Source: Isoetes taiwanensis (lineage: Eukaryota > Streptophyta > Lycopodiopsida > Isoetales > Isoetaceae). Taken from it: 64,000 nucleotides of DNA. Under the pieces are notes generated by a model that worked only from the letters and a program-made list of their open reading frames with translations, was not told the DNA's origin and searched no databases. Made by a program: the position numbers and the translations under genes. The stretch covers positions 2,730,001 through 2,794,000 of the forward strand of contig JAJEKV010000039.1 in NCBI GenBank assembly GCA_021234155.1, read 5' to 3'. Of this stretch, positions 21,008 through 31,599 are shown in pieces. The stretch's first letter is position 1; every line of letters begins with the position of its first letter.

Positions 21008-23157
21008 CCTTCTCCCTTAGCAAATGAAGCAATTGTTTTCTATCTAGAACATAATGCCTCCAAGATTTACATGGAACATGCTTGTTCTGAATGGTTTTGG
21101 GCATCCACAAGTTTCTTTGGCAAGCAAATCCAGGTCTGTGTTGGCAAACACACGGGTCTATATTAGCAAACACACATACATACAATCTGGACCTAACAAA
21201 GTATAAGCAAGCAGAGCAGTGATGGAAAAGTGGGATGCTTACGTATTCTCATTATTTCCATGCATCTGCAACGGACAAAAAAGAAACAAATATTCATATG
21301 TTATGATTGGACAAAATTGAGCTTACAAACGTAATGCAGCTAGACACTTAAATATAAAATCCTTAGGCAAAATAAACAAAATGTATATCAGGAATACTTA
21401 GGTCTATATGGTACTTTAACGTGCTATAAAGCATAAGACTTCCTGTGCTGACATTGATGAAAACACTTCTTTCACTTCCCCGTTTTTTATATTTCATTAT
21501 CCTGTAACGGCATCAATCCCACCTCTCGACCATAATAAACATCCCACATAGCATTACGTTGGTATATCTTCTAAATTCCTTCCTAAGTGTGCATCCCCAT
21601 TAGGCCAAAAACTGGCCGGTACCTGTGACACCTTGCAAGTTACATGCACCGGAGTAGCATTCCCATTCATCATCTGGACTTTGATTTTGCTGATATGGCA
21701 TAGGCTTGGAACTCCAATTCAGATGGATTTGAAAGCTTCTGAATTCTGAAAATTAGAATTGGGTTTGTCCTATAGCAAGATTTAATTTGTCATTTTCCTG
21801 ATTTCATTTGTCCTCTTCTTGGTTTTTGCCAGAACTGCTAAAACATGATCGCAGGTGCAATGGGAATGGTGGTCTTGGAAACCGGTAACTGGACCTGCTT
21901 GAAATTACCAGTGCTGGGTTAATAGGGAACACATATTTTTTCATCACATTGCTTAATCACCTTTTACTTGCATAAGATGCCTCTTAACCTCTAGACATCT
22001 TAAACGGGCTACCAACACATAAGAATGTTGTCCATTCATTGACATAACTTGTTGCTTTATCTCTTCGGCATGCCGTAAGCTGGCTTTCCTCCAAACAAAA
22101 CCTAGTTTGGCTTTCTCTCCCAACAAAACCTACAATGCTCATTTGCTTATTATAAAAAGGCTATCCTTAATTCTCTACATTCCTTTGCCCACGCTCAAAG
22201 ACAAATTATCATTTTCCACAATCCTCGTGGTCCTCATCTTAAGCTAGTTAGTGTCATAAGAACTCCATATCTCAATTTTTTCAATCTCTAAGTGCAAATA
22301 TCCAGTATGCTATGTCTATATTTTGATCCATACATGACTCTTGAATTGACAGGAAATAAAACTTAACTACACTATCAGCTCCGCCAAAGAAGCACAACAC
22401 CACAAGCACTATTCACAAATTGGTATATGACGCACAAGCTAGAGATAACTGCCTCTTCCCCTTGTCAAGGTTCCTGCAGCCCACTGCTATCCTTGTTGCC
22501 TTATTCCCAGATTTGCAAGGCACACTAGCACTCATCAAATAAGAGCTGCATCTTCTTGTTCTAGAAGTCCAATTATAAGACTTCTCTGCCTTCTACCTCA
22601 CTACTGTTCTGATCTTGAGAAACTACTAATGCAGTAGGCCAGTGTAAGGTATCATATACCACAATTTCATGGCTGAATTGATCTACCCCAAAGCCAATTA
22701 ACATCTAGAATGAGAAAAGAAGCTGTGCTCTACAGGTGGATTGGGAGTGAATTTAGGTCGAATTCCTGGGGCCGAATCAAAAGCCAGGTACTTTTTGCTG
22801 GAAGCACGGAATGGGAAAAAGTAGAAAAGGTAGCAGATATAACAAAACACGGACAAAGCAGTTGAACCAAGTGAAACGCTAAAAAATAGATAATTAGATC
22901 ACATAGGTAAACCAAGCAAAAAGTCAATGAAGCATTTCAAACCCATCATAAAGAAGAAGAGGACATCCGACCCATCATAAATCACACTCACCCCGGTTTT
23001 TGGTCCACTGTTGAAAACATCAGTTTTGGTAGGTCTACATGTCCTGTTTTCAAAGAATCCTACATGTGGATTTGTGAAGGTATGGTTTTGTTCGATAATG
23101 GTGTTCTTTTTTCAGTGGACTAAAACATCCACTGTTGTTTTGTAGTTTCTTCTATTG
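21008..23157. other. Non-coding stretch of 2.1 kb, nothing assigned
   Basis: No motif-bearing frame, RNA gene or repeat array was found; the longest frames are about 65-77 codons and unsupported. The end (22960-23150) begins to show CTACATGT words that lead into the 157-bp satellite. Confidence 0.4.
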
Positions 23158-23665
23158 TGACATGTCATTTTATAATACAATCCAATTGTAGGAAAGAGAG
23201 TACTTGAATTTCTACATGTCTAATAATTCTATTGTCACATGTCTTTATAGATGTAGGAAAGAATATTTGATTCTCTACATGTCCTATACTTCCATTCACA
23301 TGTCTTTATAGTAGTAGGACAGAGTACTTTATTTGCTAAGGCATTGTAGGAAAGAATACATGAATTACGACATGTGTAATACTTCTATTGTCACATGTCT
23401 TTATAGAAGTCGGAAAGAATACTTGATTCTCTACATGTCATATGCTTCCATGTCACATGTCTTTATAGTAGTAGGACAGAGTACTTTATTTGCTAAGGCA
23501 TTGTAGGAAAGAATACATGAATTACGACATATGTAATACTTCTATTCTCACATGTCTTTATAGAAGTAGGAAAGAGTACTTGATTCTCTACATGTCCTAT
23601 CCTTCCATATCACGGGTCTTTATAGTGGTAGGACAGAGTACTTGATTTGCTACATGTGATGCACG
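23158..23665 (+). repeat. 157-bp satellite, about 3.2 copies
   Basis: The marker GT.GTAGGACAGAGTACTT falls at 23311, 23468 and 23625, an exact 157-bp period. Each unit is itself made of two or three related ~55-bp pieces around CACATGTCTTTATAGTAG and TCTACATGTCCTA. One more unit lies at 42537-42664. In both places it directly adjoins the CATGCC minisatellite. Confidence 0.9.
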
Positions 23666-23760
23666 TGCATGATCACATGTTCTTATACTAGTATTCCATG
23701 TAACACAAGTTACTTCAACTACTTCAATTACTTAACACCTATTTTTGCATAACGTGGGCA

Positions 23761-25355
23761 CCAACATGCCAAGGTGGCTCTAACATGCCACCTAGGCTCA
23801 AACATGCCAAGGTGGCTCCATGCCACCTAGGCTCCAACATGACAAAATGGCTCAAACATGCCACCTAGGCTCCAACGTGCTCAAACATGCCACGCAGGCT
23901 CCAACATGCCACCTATGCTCCAACTTGCCAAGGTGGCTCAAATATGCCACGGGGCTCCAACATGCCACCTAGGCTCCAACATTCCTAGGTGGCTCAAACA
24001 TGCCACATAGGCTCAAACATGCCATGCAGGCTCACTTAGGCTCCAACATGCCAAGGTGGCTCCAACATGCCACCTAGGCTCAAACATGCCAAAATGGCTC
24101 AAACATGCCACCTAGGCTCCCAACATGCCACCTAGGCTCAAACATGCCAGGTGGCTCAAACATGCCAAGGTGGGCTCAAACATGCCACCTAGGCTCCAAC
24201 ATGCCACCTAGGCTCAAACATGCCAAGGTGGCTCAAACATGCCACGTGGGCTCCACCATGCCACCTAGCCTCCAACATGCCAAGGTGGCTCACAACATGC
24301 CACCTAGGCTTAAATATGCCAAGTTGGCTCAAACATGCCACCTAGGCTCCAACATGCCACCGTGGCTCTAACCTGCCACCTAGGCTCAAACATGCCACGT
24401 GGGCTCCAACATGCCACGTGCCAAGGTGGCTCCAACATGCCACCTAGGCTCCAACATGCTCAAACATGCCACGCTGGCTCTAACATGCCACCTATGCTCC
24501 AACTTGCCAAGGTGGCTCAAAAATGCCACGTGGGCTCCAACATGCCAAGGTGGCTCAAGCATGCCACACAGGCTCCAACATGGCACCTAGGCTCTAACAT
24601 GGCAAGGTGGCTCAAACATGCCACGTGGTCTCCAACATGCCACCTAGGCTCCAACATGCCAAGGTGGCTCAAACATGCCACCTAGGCTCCAACATGCCAA
24701 GGTGGCTCAAACATGCCACCTAGGCTCCAACGTGCTCAAACATGCCAAGGTGGCTCAAACATGCCACGTGGGCTCCAACATGCCAAGGTGGCTCAAACAT
24801 GCCACCTAGGCTCAAACATGCCAAGGTGGTTCCCACATGCCAAGGTGGCTCCAACATGCCACCTAGGCTCAAACATGCCAAGGTGGCTCAAACATGCCAC
24901 CTAGGCTGCAACATGACAAAATTGCTCAAACACGCCACCTAGGCTCCAACGTGCTCAAACATGCCACGCTGGCTCCAACATACCACCTATGCTCCAACTT
25001 GTCAAGGTGGCTCAAATATGCCACGTGGGCTCCAACATGCCACCTAGGCTCCAACATTCCTAGGTGGCTCAAACATGCCATCTAGGCTCCAACATGCCAC
25101 CCATGCTCAAACATGCCAGGTGGCTCAAACATGCCAAGGTGGGCTCAAACATGCCACCTAGGCTCCAACATGCCAAGGTGGCTCAAACATGCCATGTGGA
25201 CTCCATAATGCCACGTGGGCTCCAACATGCCAAGGTGGCTCAAACATGCCACCTAGGCTCAAACATGCCAAGGTGGCTCCAACATGCCATGCAGGCTCCA
25301 ACATGCCAAGGTGGCTCAGGCATGCCACCTAGTCTCGAGCATGCCACCTAGGCAC
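23761..25355 (+). repeat. CATGCC minisatellite array, left end, forward
   Basis: About 75-80 units of roughly 20 bp. Three core types alternate irregularly: GCCACCTAGGCTC, GCCAAGGTGGCTC and GCCACGTGGGCTC, each flanked by AACATG or AAACATG. The second core is almost the reverse complement of the first, so each unit is a quasi-palindrome; the CACGTG type contains a perfect G-box hexamer. All open frames here (repeating MPPRLQHAKVAQTCH-type peptides) are repeat artefacts. Confidence 0.95.
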
Positions 25356-25447
25356 CCCAAGTGGTGACATGGCATGCCAAGTAAGCAAGGTCACTTTTCA
25401 TTGGGTGATGTTGGCAAATTTTAGGTGACATGGCTAGATGATGGTGA
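25350..25447 (+). repeat. Inner unique-sequence arm, left
   Basis: Inverted partner of 29590-29732; contains CAAGTGGTGACATGGCATGC and TTTTCATTGGGTGATGTTGG. It is the transition from minisatellite to loop. Confidence 0.8.
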
Positions 25448-25538
25448 CATGGACCTTGGATGTGCTGCAAAAACCGGGCAGGCACCTCGACGACGGCCCC
25501 TTTCTTGTGAAGGGGAGTCTCCGAAAGGTATATATGCT

Positions 25539-28500
25539 GGTGCATTTTCTCTTGCATGCATCAGGCGTCATCTTTGCACATCCCGCCAAGATTTCACCTT
25601 TTTTCGAGACCCGGATTTTTATCTGTGCTTTTCTTTGTGTTTATGCTCCGGAAATTCATAATTAATGCATGGGGCAGGGAAAAATCCTGCTTTTCAGCCA
25701 GCTGGCTTGCCAAGTGGCCCCGAGAGTATAGGAAAATCCCCGTATTTCGGATGAGTTTTAGACCCTCGATTTTTTATTGGGATGGCCGTCGTTGGCCCTG
25801 ACAAGGTTTAGACCACGTTTTCGATTTTGGGGCATGGAGGAGGCCCCGGATTGGCGATCCGACCTCGCCGCATCGTCCGGAACGGCGAAATTACCCTAGG
25901 GGACAAGTTCCACGAAGCCTTTCCCGGGGATCAATCACTTACCCCTCACTAGGAGGTATTCAAAGATCCACCTCCATGCCAATTGACTACAAGTGTGTAG
26001 TAAACGACCTACTTTGGCGTTTCTTGGAGAGGGGGTGGTCTTCTGCCCAGGAAACTTGGTCCCCTAGGTAATGGGGATGTTCCGGGTCCATTGGCGGAGC
26101 CAGTTCTCGGTTCCGGAGTGGGGGTCTAGCCCGCCCCTCATTGCCTTGGACTAGCCTGCGAGAACAAGATACTTGGGGTTCACCCTGAGGCCCTGGTAGA
26201 AGATTGAAGTGAGAATAGCAGCACTAGGACTGCTAGGTGGTATACATGTGACCACGGAGAAGCAAAGCTGGCTCCACTACCTAGTAGGACGTTACCGACC
26301 CGGTGGTCTTCGGAAGGGGGTTGGCTCGGAAGCTCGTCTCATGCCTCTGCTTGTGCTTCTATTGCCGGTGCATTTTCTCTTGCGTGTGCAGCGTCATGCT
26401 GCACATCCTGCCAAGATTTCACCTTTTTTCGAGACCCGAATTTTTATCTGTGCTTTTCTTTGTGTTTATGCTTCGGAAATTCATAATTAATGCATGGGGC
26501 AGGGAAAAATCCTGGTTTTCAGCCAGCTGGCTTGCCAAGTGGCCCCGAGAGTATAGGAAAATCCCCGGTATTTCCGGATGAGTTTTAGACCCTCGATTTT
26601 TTATTGGGATGGCCGCCGTTGGCCCTGACAAGGTTTAGACCACGTTTTCGATTTTGGGGCATGGAGGAGGCCCCGGATTGGCGATCCGACCTCGCCGCAT
26701 CGTCCGGAACGGCGAAATTACCCTAGGGGACAAGTTCCACGGCGAGTTTTCCCAGGGGATCAATCACTTACCCCTCACTAGGAGGTATTCAGCATCCACC
26801 TCCATGCCAATTGACTACAAGTGTGTAGTAAACGACCTACTTTGGCGTTTCTTGGAGAGGGGGTGGTCTTCTGCCCAGGAAACTTGGTCCCCTAGGTAAT
26901 GGGGATGTTCCGGGTCCATTGGCGAGCCAGTTCTCGGTTCCGGAGTGGGGGTCTAGCCCGCCCCCTCATTGAATTTGGACTAGCCTCATGAGAACAAGAT
27001 ACTTGGGGTTCACCCCGAGGCCCTCGGTAGAAGATTGAAGTGAGAATAGCAGCACTAGGACTACTAGGTGGTATACATGTGACCACGAGAAGCAAAGCCG
27101 GCTCCACTACCTAGTAGGACGCCGTTCGACCCGGTGGTCTTCGGAAGGGGTTGGCTCGGGCTCGCCTCATGCCTCCGCTTGTGCTTCTATTGCCGGTGCA
27201 TTTTCTTTGTGTGTGCGTCATCTTGCACATCCCCGCCAAGATTTCACCTTTTTTTCGAGACCCGAATTTTTATCATGCTTTTCTTTGTGTTTATGCTCCG
27301 GAAATTCATAATTAATGCATGGGGCAGGGAAAAATCCTGGTTTTCAGCCAGCTGGCTTGCCAAGTGGCCCCGAGTATAGGAAAATCCCCGGTATTTCCGG
27401 ATGAGTTTTAGACCCTCGATTTTTTATTGGGATGGCCACCGCTGGCCCCGACAAGGTTTAGACCACGCTGATTTTGGGGCATGGAGGAGGCCCCGGATTG
27501 GCGATCCGACCTCGCCAAGATCGTCCGAATCGGCGAAATTATCCTAGGGGACAAGTTCCACGGCGAAGCCTTTTCCTGTGGGATCAATCACTTACCCCTC
27601 ACTAGGAGGTATTCAAAGATCCACCTCCATGCTAATTGACTACAAGTGTGTAGTAAAATCGACCTACTTTGGCGTTTCTTGGAGAGGGGTGGTCTTCTGC
27701 CCACGAAACTTGGTCCCCTAGGTAATGGGGATGTTTCGGTCCATTGGCGAGCCAGCCTCTGCCCGGAGTGGGGGTCCAGCCCCCCCCTCACCCCAGCTTG
27801 GACTAGCCTCATGAGAACAAGATACTTGGGGTTCACCCTGAGGCCCTGGTAGAAGATTGAAGTGACAATAGGAGCACTAGGACTGCTAGGTGGTATACAT
27901 GTGACCACGGAGAAGAAAAGCTAGCTCCACTTGCCAAGAGGGCGTTACCCGACCCGGTGGCCTCCCAAAAGGGTTGGCTCGGAAGCTCGCCTCATGCCTC
28001 TCGCTTGTGCTTCTATTGTCGGTACATTTTCTCTTGCGTGTGTGCGCGGCCATGTTGCATATCCCCGCCAAGATTTCACCTTTTTCGAGACCCGATTTTT
28101 CTCGTGGTTTTTTTTGTGTTTATGCTCCGGAAATTCATAATTAATGCATGGGGCGGGGAAAATCCTGATTTTCAGCCAGCTGGCTTGCCAAGTGGCCACG
28201 AAAGCGCACTGAGAAAATCCCCAGATTTCCTGGATGAGGTTGGCTCGAAGCTCGTCTCATGCCTCTGCTTGTGCTTCTATTGCCGGTGCATTTTTCTCTT
28301 GCGTGTGCAGGTCATGCCGCTGCACATCCCGCCAAGATTTCACCTTTTTCGAGACCCGGATTTTTATCCGGCTTTTCTTTGTGTTTATGATCCGAAATTT
28401 TGATTAATGCATGGGGCGGGGAAAAATCATGGTTTTCAACCACCGGCTTGCCAAGTGGCCCCAGAAAGCATACAGAAAATCCCCGGTATTTCCGGGTGAG

Positions 28501-28680
28501 CTTTAGACCCTCGATTTTTGATTGGGATGGCCACCGCTATTCCCGACAAGGTTTAGACCACATTTTTATTTTGGGGCATGGAGGAGGCCTCGATTGGCGA
28601 TCCGACCTCTCCATGTCATCCGAACGCCTCGAAATTACCCTAGGGGACAAGTTCCACGGCCCTCTTGATCGAGGAGCATC
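25539..28680 (+). repeat. 828-bp tandem array
   Basis: Unit starts at GGTGCATTTTCTCTTGC fall at 25539, 26367, 27195, 28021 and 28285, giving periods of 828, 828, 826 and 264 bp. Three units are full length, the fourth is deleted to 264 bp and the fifth stops near 28680. Units share CAAGATTTCACCTTTTT, AATTCATAATTAATGCATGG, GACCCTCGATTTTT and GGTGGTCTTCTGCCCA with a few percent divergence and many small indels. Frames inside are short and inconsistent between copies, so I treat the unit as non-coding, although it is more GC-rich than the surroundings. Fragments recur at 30713-30830 and 42465-42534. Confidence 0.9.
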
Positions 28681-29500
28681 CCTCGAAATCCTACCAAACC
28701 CTAGGGTTTGGTAGGGTTTACATCTCGAAAGGCCAAGACGGAGACTAACACATCCTAAACTTTGCATGGAGTTCTCTGTATGCTCGGGGACCATGCCCGG
28801 AGATGGGTCAAATCCCCTGCCAAGATAAAGCTTTTCCGCACTCCCCTTCACCGAAAGGGGCTTGTGAAGGGAGTCTCCTAAAGGTATGTCAGACCGAAAT
28901 TTGGCTCGCCTCCCAAAGGCCATGAGGGTAATCCAAAGACGGGTATTCCACGCCGATCCTCGGCCCCTTCGGGTCATCTGAGATCCCTCGTATCGTAAAC
29001 CCTATCAAACCCTAGGGTTTGCTAGGATTTACATCTCGAAAGGCCAAGACGGAGACTCACACATCCAAAACTTTGCATGGAGTTCTCTCGTATGCTCTGG
29101 GGACCATGCCCGAGATGGGGTCCCCCCCCCAAGCAAAAGATGCTTTTCCGCACTCCCCTTCACCGGAAAGGGGCTTGTGAAGGGAGTCTCCGAAAGGTAT
29201 GTCTTTGACCGAAATTTGGCTCGCCTCCCAAAGCCATGAGCGTAATCCAAAGACGGGGTATTCCACGCCGATTCTCGGGCCCTCCGGGTCATCTGAGAGA
29301 TCCCGGAATGTAAACCCTATCAAACCCTAGGGTTTGCTAGGGTTTACATCTCGAAAGGCCAAGACGGAGACTCACACATCCCAAACTTTGCATGGAGTTC
29401 TCTCGTGGTATGCTCGGGGACCATGCCCGAGATGGGGTCAATCCCCCTCACGCAACATGCTGATCCGCACTCCCCTTCACCGAAAGGGGGCTTGTGAGTT
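28681..29500 (+). repeat. 311-315-bp tandem array with AAACCCTAGGGTTT palindromes
   Basis: The marker CATCTCGAAAGGCCAAGACG falls at 28721, 29032 and 29347. Each unit begins with back-to-back telobox-like words (AAACCCTAGGGTTT) and contains GGGGCTTGTGAAGGGAGTCT, which also appears once at 25497-25525 just left of the 828-bp array. No consistent coding frame. Confidence 0.9.
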
Positions 29501-29589
29501 CTCCAAGATCCTTCTATTCTATCCCTTGCCAAACTCCTCTACAAAAATTTCAAAGGTTATCATATTTCTTGCATAAAGTCCTAGTCACG

Positions 29590-29732
29590 CCACCACCATC
29601 TAGCCATGTCACCCAAAAATTTGTCAACATCACCCAATGAAAAGACCAAAGATGGACATCTTTTCATTTTTGGCCTAGTCAAAACTTGGCCTTGCTTACT
29701 TGACATGCCATGTCACCACTTGGAGTGCCTAG
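29590..29732 (-). repeat. Inner unique-sequence arm, right
   Basis: Reverse-complement match to 25350-25447, with an extra ~50 bp (about 29645-29695) not present in the left arm. Confidence 0.8.
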
Positions 29733-30464
29733 GTGGCATGCTTGAGCCTAGGTGGCATGCCTGAGCCACCTTTGCATGTTGGAACCTAGGTGGCATGTTG
29801 GAGCCTACGGGCATATGGAGCCACATTGACATGTTTGAGCCTAGGTGGCATGTTAGAGCTTAGGTGGCATGTTTGAGCCACCTTGGCATGTTAGAGCCCA
29901 CGTGGCATGTTAGAGCCCACGTGGCATGTTGGAGTCCACGTGGCATGTTTGAGCCACCTTGGCATGTTGGAACCTAGGTGGCATGTTGGAGCCCACGTGG
30001 CATGTTTGAGCCACCTTGTCATGTCTGAGCCTAGGTGGCATGTCTGAGCCACCTTGGCATGCCTGAGCCACCTTGGCATGTTGGAGCCCACATAGCATGT
30101 TTGAGCCAACTTGGCATGTTGGAGCCCGCGTTGCATGTTTGAGCCACCTTGGCATGTTTGAGCCTAGGTGGCATGTTGGTGCCTAGGTGGCATGTTCGAG
30201 CCACCTTGGCATGTTGGAGCCTAGGTTGCATGTTGGAGCCCCGTGGGCATGTTTGAGCCGACCTTGGCATGTTTGGGCCGAGTGGCATCATGGCATGTTG
30301 GAGCCTAAGTGGCATGTTGGGAGCCCACGTGGCATGTTTGAGCCACCTGGCATGTTGGAGCCTAGGTGGCATGTTGGAGCCCACATGGCATGTTTGAGCC
30401 ACCTTGGCATGTTTGAGCTACCTTGGCATGTTTGAGCCTAGGTGGCATGTTGGTGCCTAGGTGG
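29725..30464 (-). repeat. CATGCC minisatellite array, right end, reverse
   Basis: About 35 units in the opposite orientation to the 23.8-25.4 kb array (GAGCCTAGGTGGCATGTTTG, GAGCCACCTTGGCATGTTGG, GAGCCCACGTGGCATGTT). Confidence 0.95.
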
Positions 30465-30989
30465 GGAGCAACTCTCCAGGCTCTGTCACAGAATTTGGTT
30501 ATGCATTGACATTGTATAATTTGGTAGTTGAAAACCACTGAATTGGTTTTTTGGTACCCATTGACATGATGGGGTCAAAACATGGCTGTTTGACCCCATC
30601 TTCTTTTCAGGCAATTGAAGCTATAAGTGCGATTGCGAATATAATAATCCTCGAACAACTCACGGGTCTGCTACACTGCAAACCTGGCAAGAAGGAAAGA
30701 TACTGCAAACCGGGAGCAGGGGTGGTCTTCTGCCCACAAAACTTGGTCTCCAAGGTAATGACGATGTTTCGAGTCCGTTGGCAGAGTCAGATCACAGTTC
30801 CGGGGTAGGCAGGTTGCCCGTCCATGGCCAAGGACCCTCCAGAGAGGACCTTTAAGACGAACTTCTTCTGGAAGGTTTTAGGGTTCCATCTTCTGGCGTC
30901 AACGCCCTCCCACTACCTCATGACATTGTGCAAGATCCTGGTCCAATCTGGCTAGGGTATGGCCTCCAAAACGTAAACCCTGTGCGTTG
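30465..30989. other. Host sequence left of the gypsy element, with an 828-bp-unit fragment
   Basis: 30713-30830 (GGTGGTCTTCTGCCCA.AAA, CTTGGTC.CC.AGGTAATG, TCC.GGTTCCGG-like) matches the middle of the 828-bp unit at lower identity. At 30569-30600 GATGGGGTCAAA and TTTGACCCCATC form a small inverted repeat. No gene. Confidence 0.55.
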
Positions 30990-31572
30990 TGTTTGGGGTC
31001 TGGGTTCGGGAACTCCTGGAAGACAGCCCTCTGTGAGGACCCGTGGATCTAACAGGAGAGTCCGGGGGGCTATGTCACGCGGGATTTGCAAGAAGAGAAG
31101 AAAAAGAAGAAAACAGAACAACTGAGAGAAAGATGATAAGCTTCCTTGATATCAATGATGAAAATACATGAGCTCTCGCAATAGAGAGAAAACTGAAAGG
31201 AGACAAGACTCAAAACTCATCTAAAAACTTATGAGCTAACTCTACTCATATATATAGTACAATGGCCTTGGGCCCAATATAGACACTCGACCGATCTCGG
31301 TGCCGACTCGAAGGAGGCCCGATTTGCGGAATGTTGGCGGTGCCTCTTGAAGTGCCTAGAATCACGCCGACGCCGACGCAGCGGTGACGGGCCGTCACTT
31401 GTCCGAGCGGGCGCTTCTTGTTGATGTACCCACAGGCTTTGATCAAGTGGGTCCGCCGCTTGGTCTTCTGAGCCTTGGATGTCCGACCCGTGGGCGATCG
31501 AGGATCCTTGAGCTTGACCTGGTCTGTCAGATGATGAATAGTCCCGTACACTGTGAGGCACAGATTCTAACA
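30990..31572 (-). repeat. Gypsy 3' LTR
   Basis: 583 bp, matching 41418-41995 with roughly 90% identity by eye and several small indels. Shared blocks include GAGGACCCGTGGATCTAAC, GATTTGCAAGAAGAGAAGAA, GATAAGCTTCCTTGATATCA and CAATGGCCTTGGGCCCAATA. Confidence 0.92.
31249..31256 (-). promoter_or_regulatory. TATA box of the 3' LTR
   Basis: TATATATA in a context CTATATATATGAG on the minus strand, about 320 bp into the LTR from its U3 end, a normal place for the U3/R promoter. Confidence 0.5.
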
Positions 31573-31583
31573 CTCCCCCACCA
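31573..31583 (-). other. Gypsy polypurine tract
   Basis: On the minus strand GGTGGGGGAG immediately precedes the 3' LTR start TGTTAGAATC, the canonical location for plus-strand priming. Confidence 0.8.
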
Positions 31584-31599
31584 AACGACACTCGAGTGA

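Larger units (their letters stand above)
23761..30464. mobile_element. Composite foldback structure with minisatellite ends
   Basis: The structure is a 6.7-kb inverted-repeat body. Both ends are the same ~20-bp minisatellite in opposite orientation (23761-25355 forward, 29725-30464 reverse). Inside these, unique-sequence arms also match inverted: 25350-25447 against 29590-29732, sharing CACTTGG/CCAAGTGGTGACATGGCATG, AAGTAAGCAAGG, TTTTCATTGGGTGATGTTG and GGTGACATGGCTAGATG, with a ~50-bp insertion in the right arm. The outermost units on both sides read GCACCAACATGCC toward the interior. The loop holds the 828-bp and 311-bp arrays. Foldback elements with tandem-repeat termini are known in animals and plants; assignment to that class is inference. 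No transposase is visible. Confidence 0.65.

Noticed and set aside
23761-30464. Long open frames of repeating MPPRLQHAKVAQTCH-type peptides, and the idea of a CRISPR-like array
   Set aside because: They follow the ~20-bp repeat on either strand; units are contiguous with no unique spacers, so this is a minisatellite, not a CRISPR array or a protein.
23761-30464. Reading the inverted arrays as CACTA subterminal repeats
   Set aside because: No CACTA/TAGTG end was found at the limits, and the arrays are longer than typical subterminal regions; foldback fits better but remains unproven.
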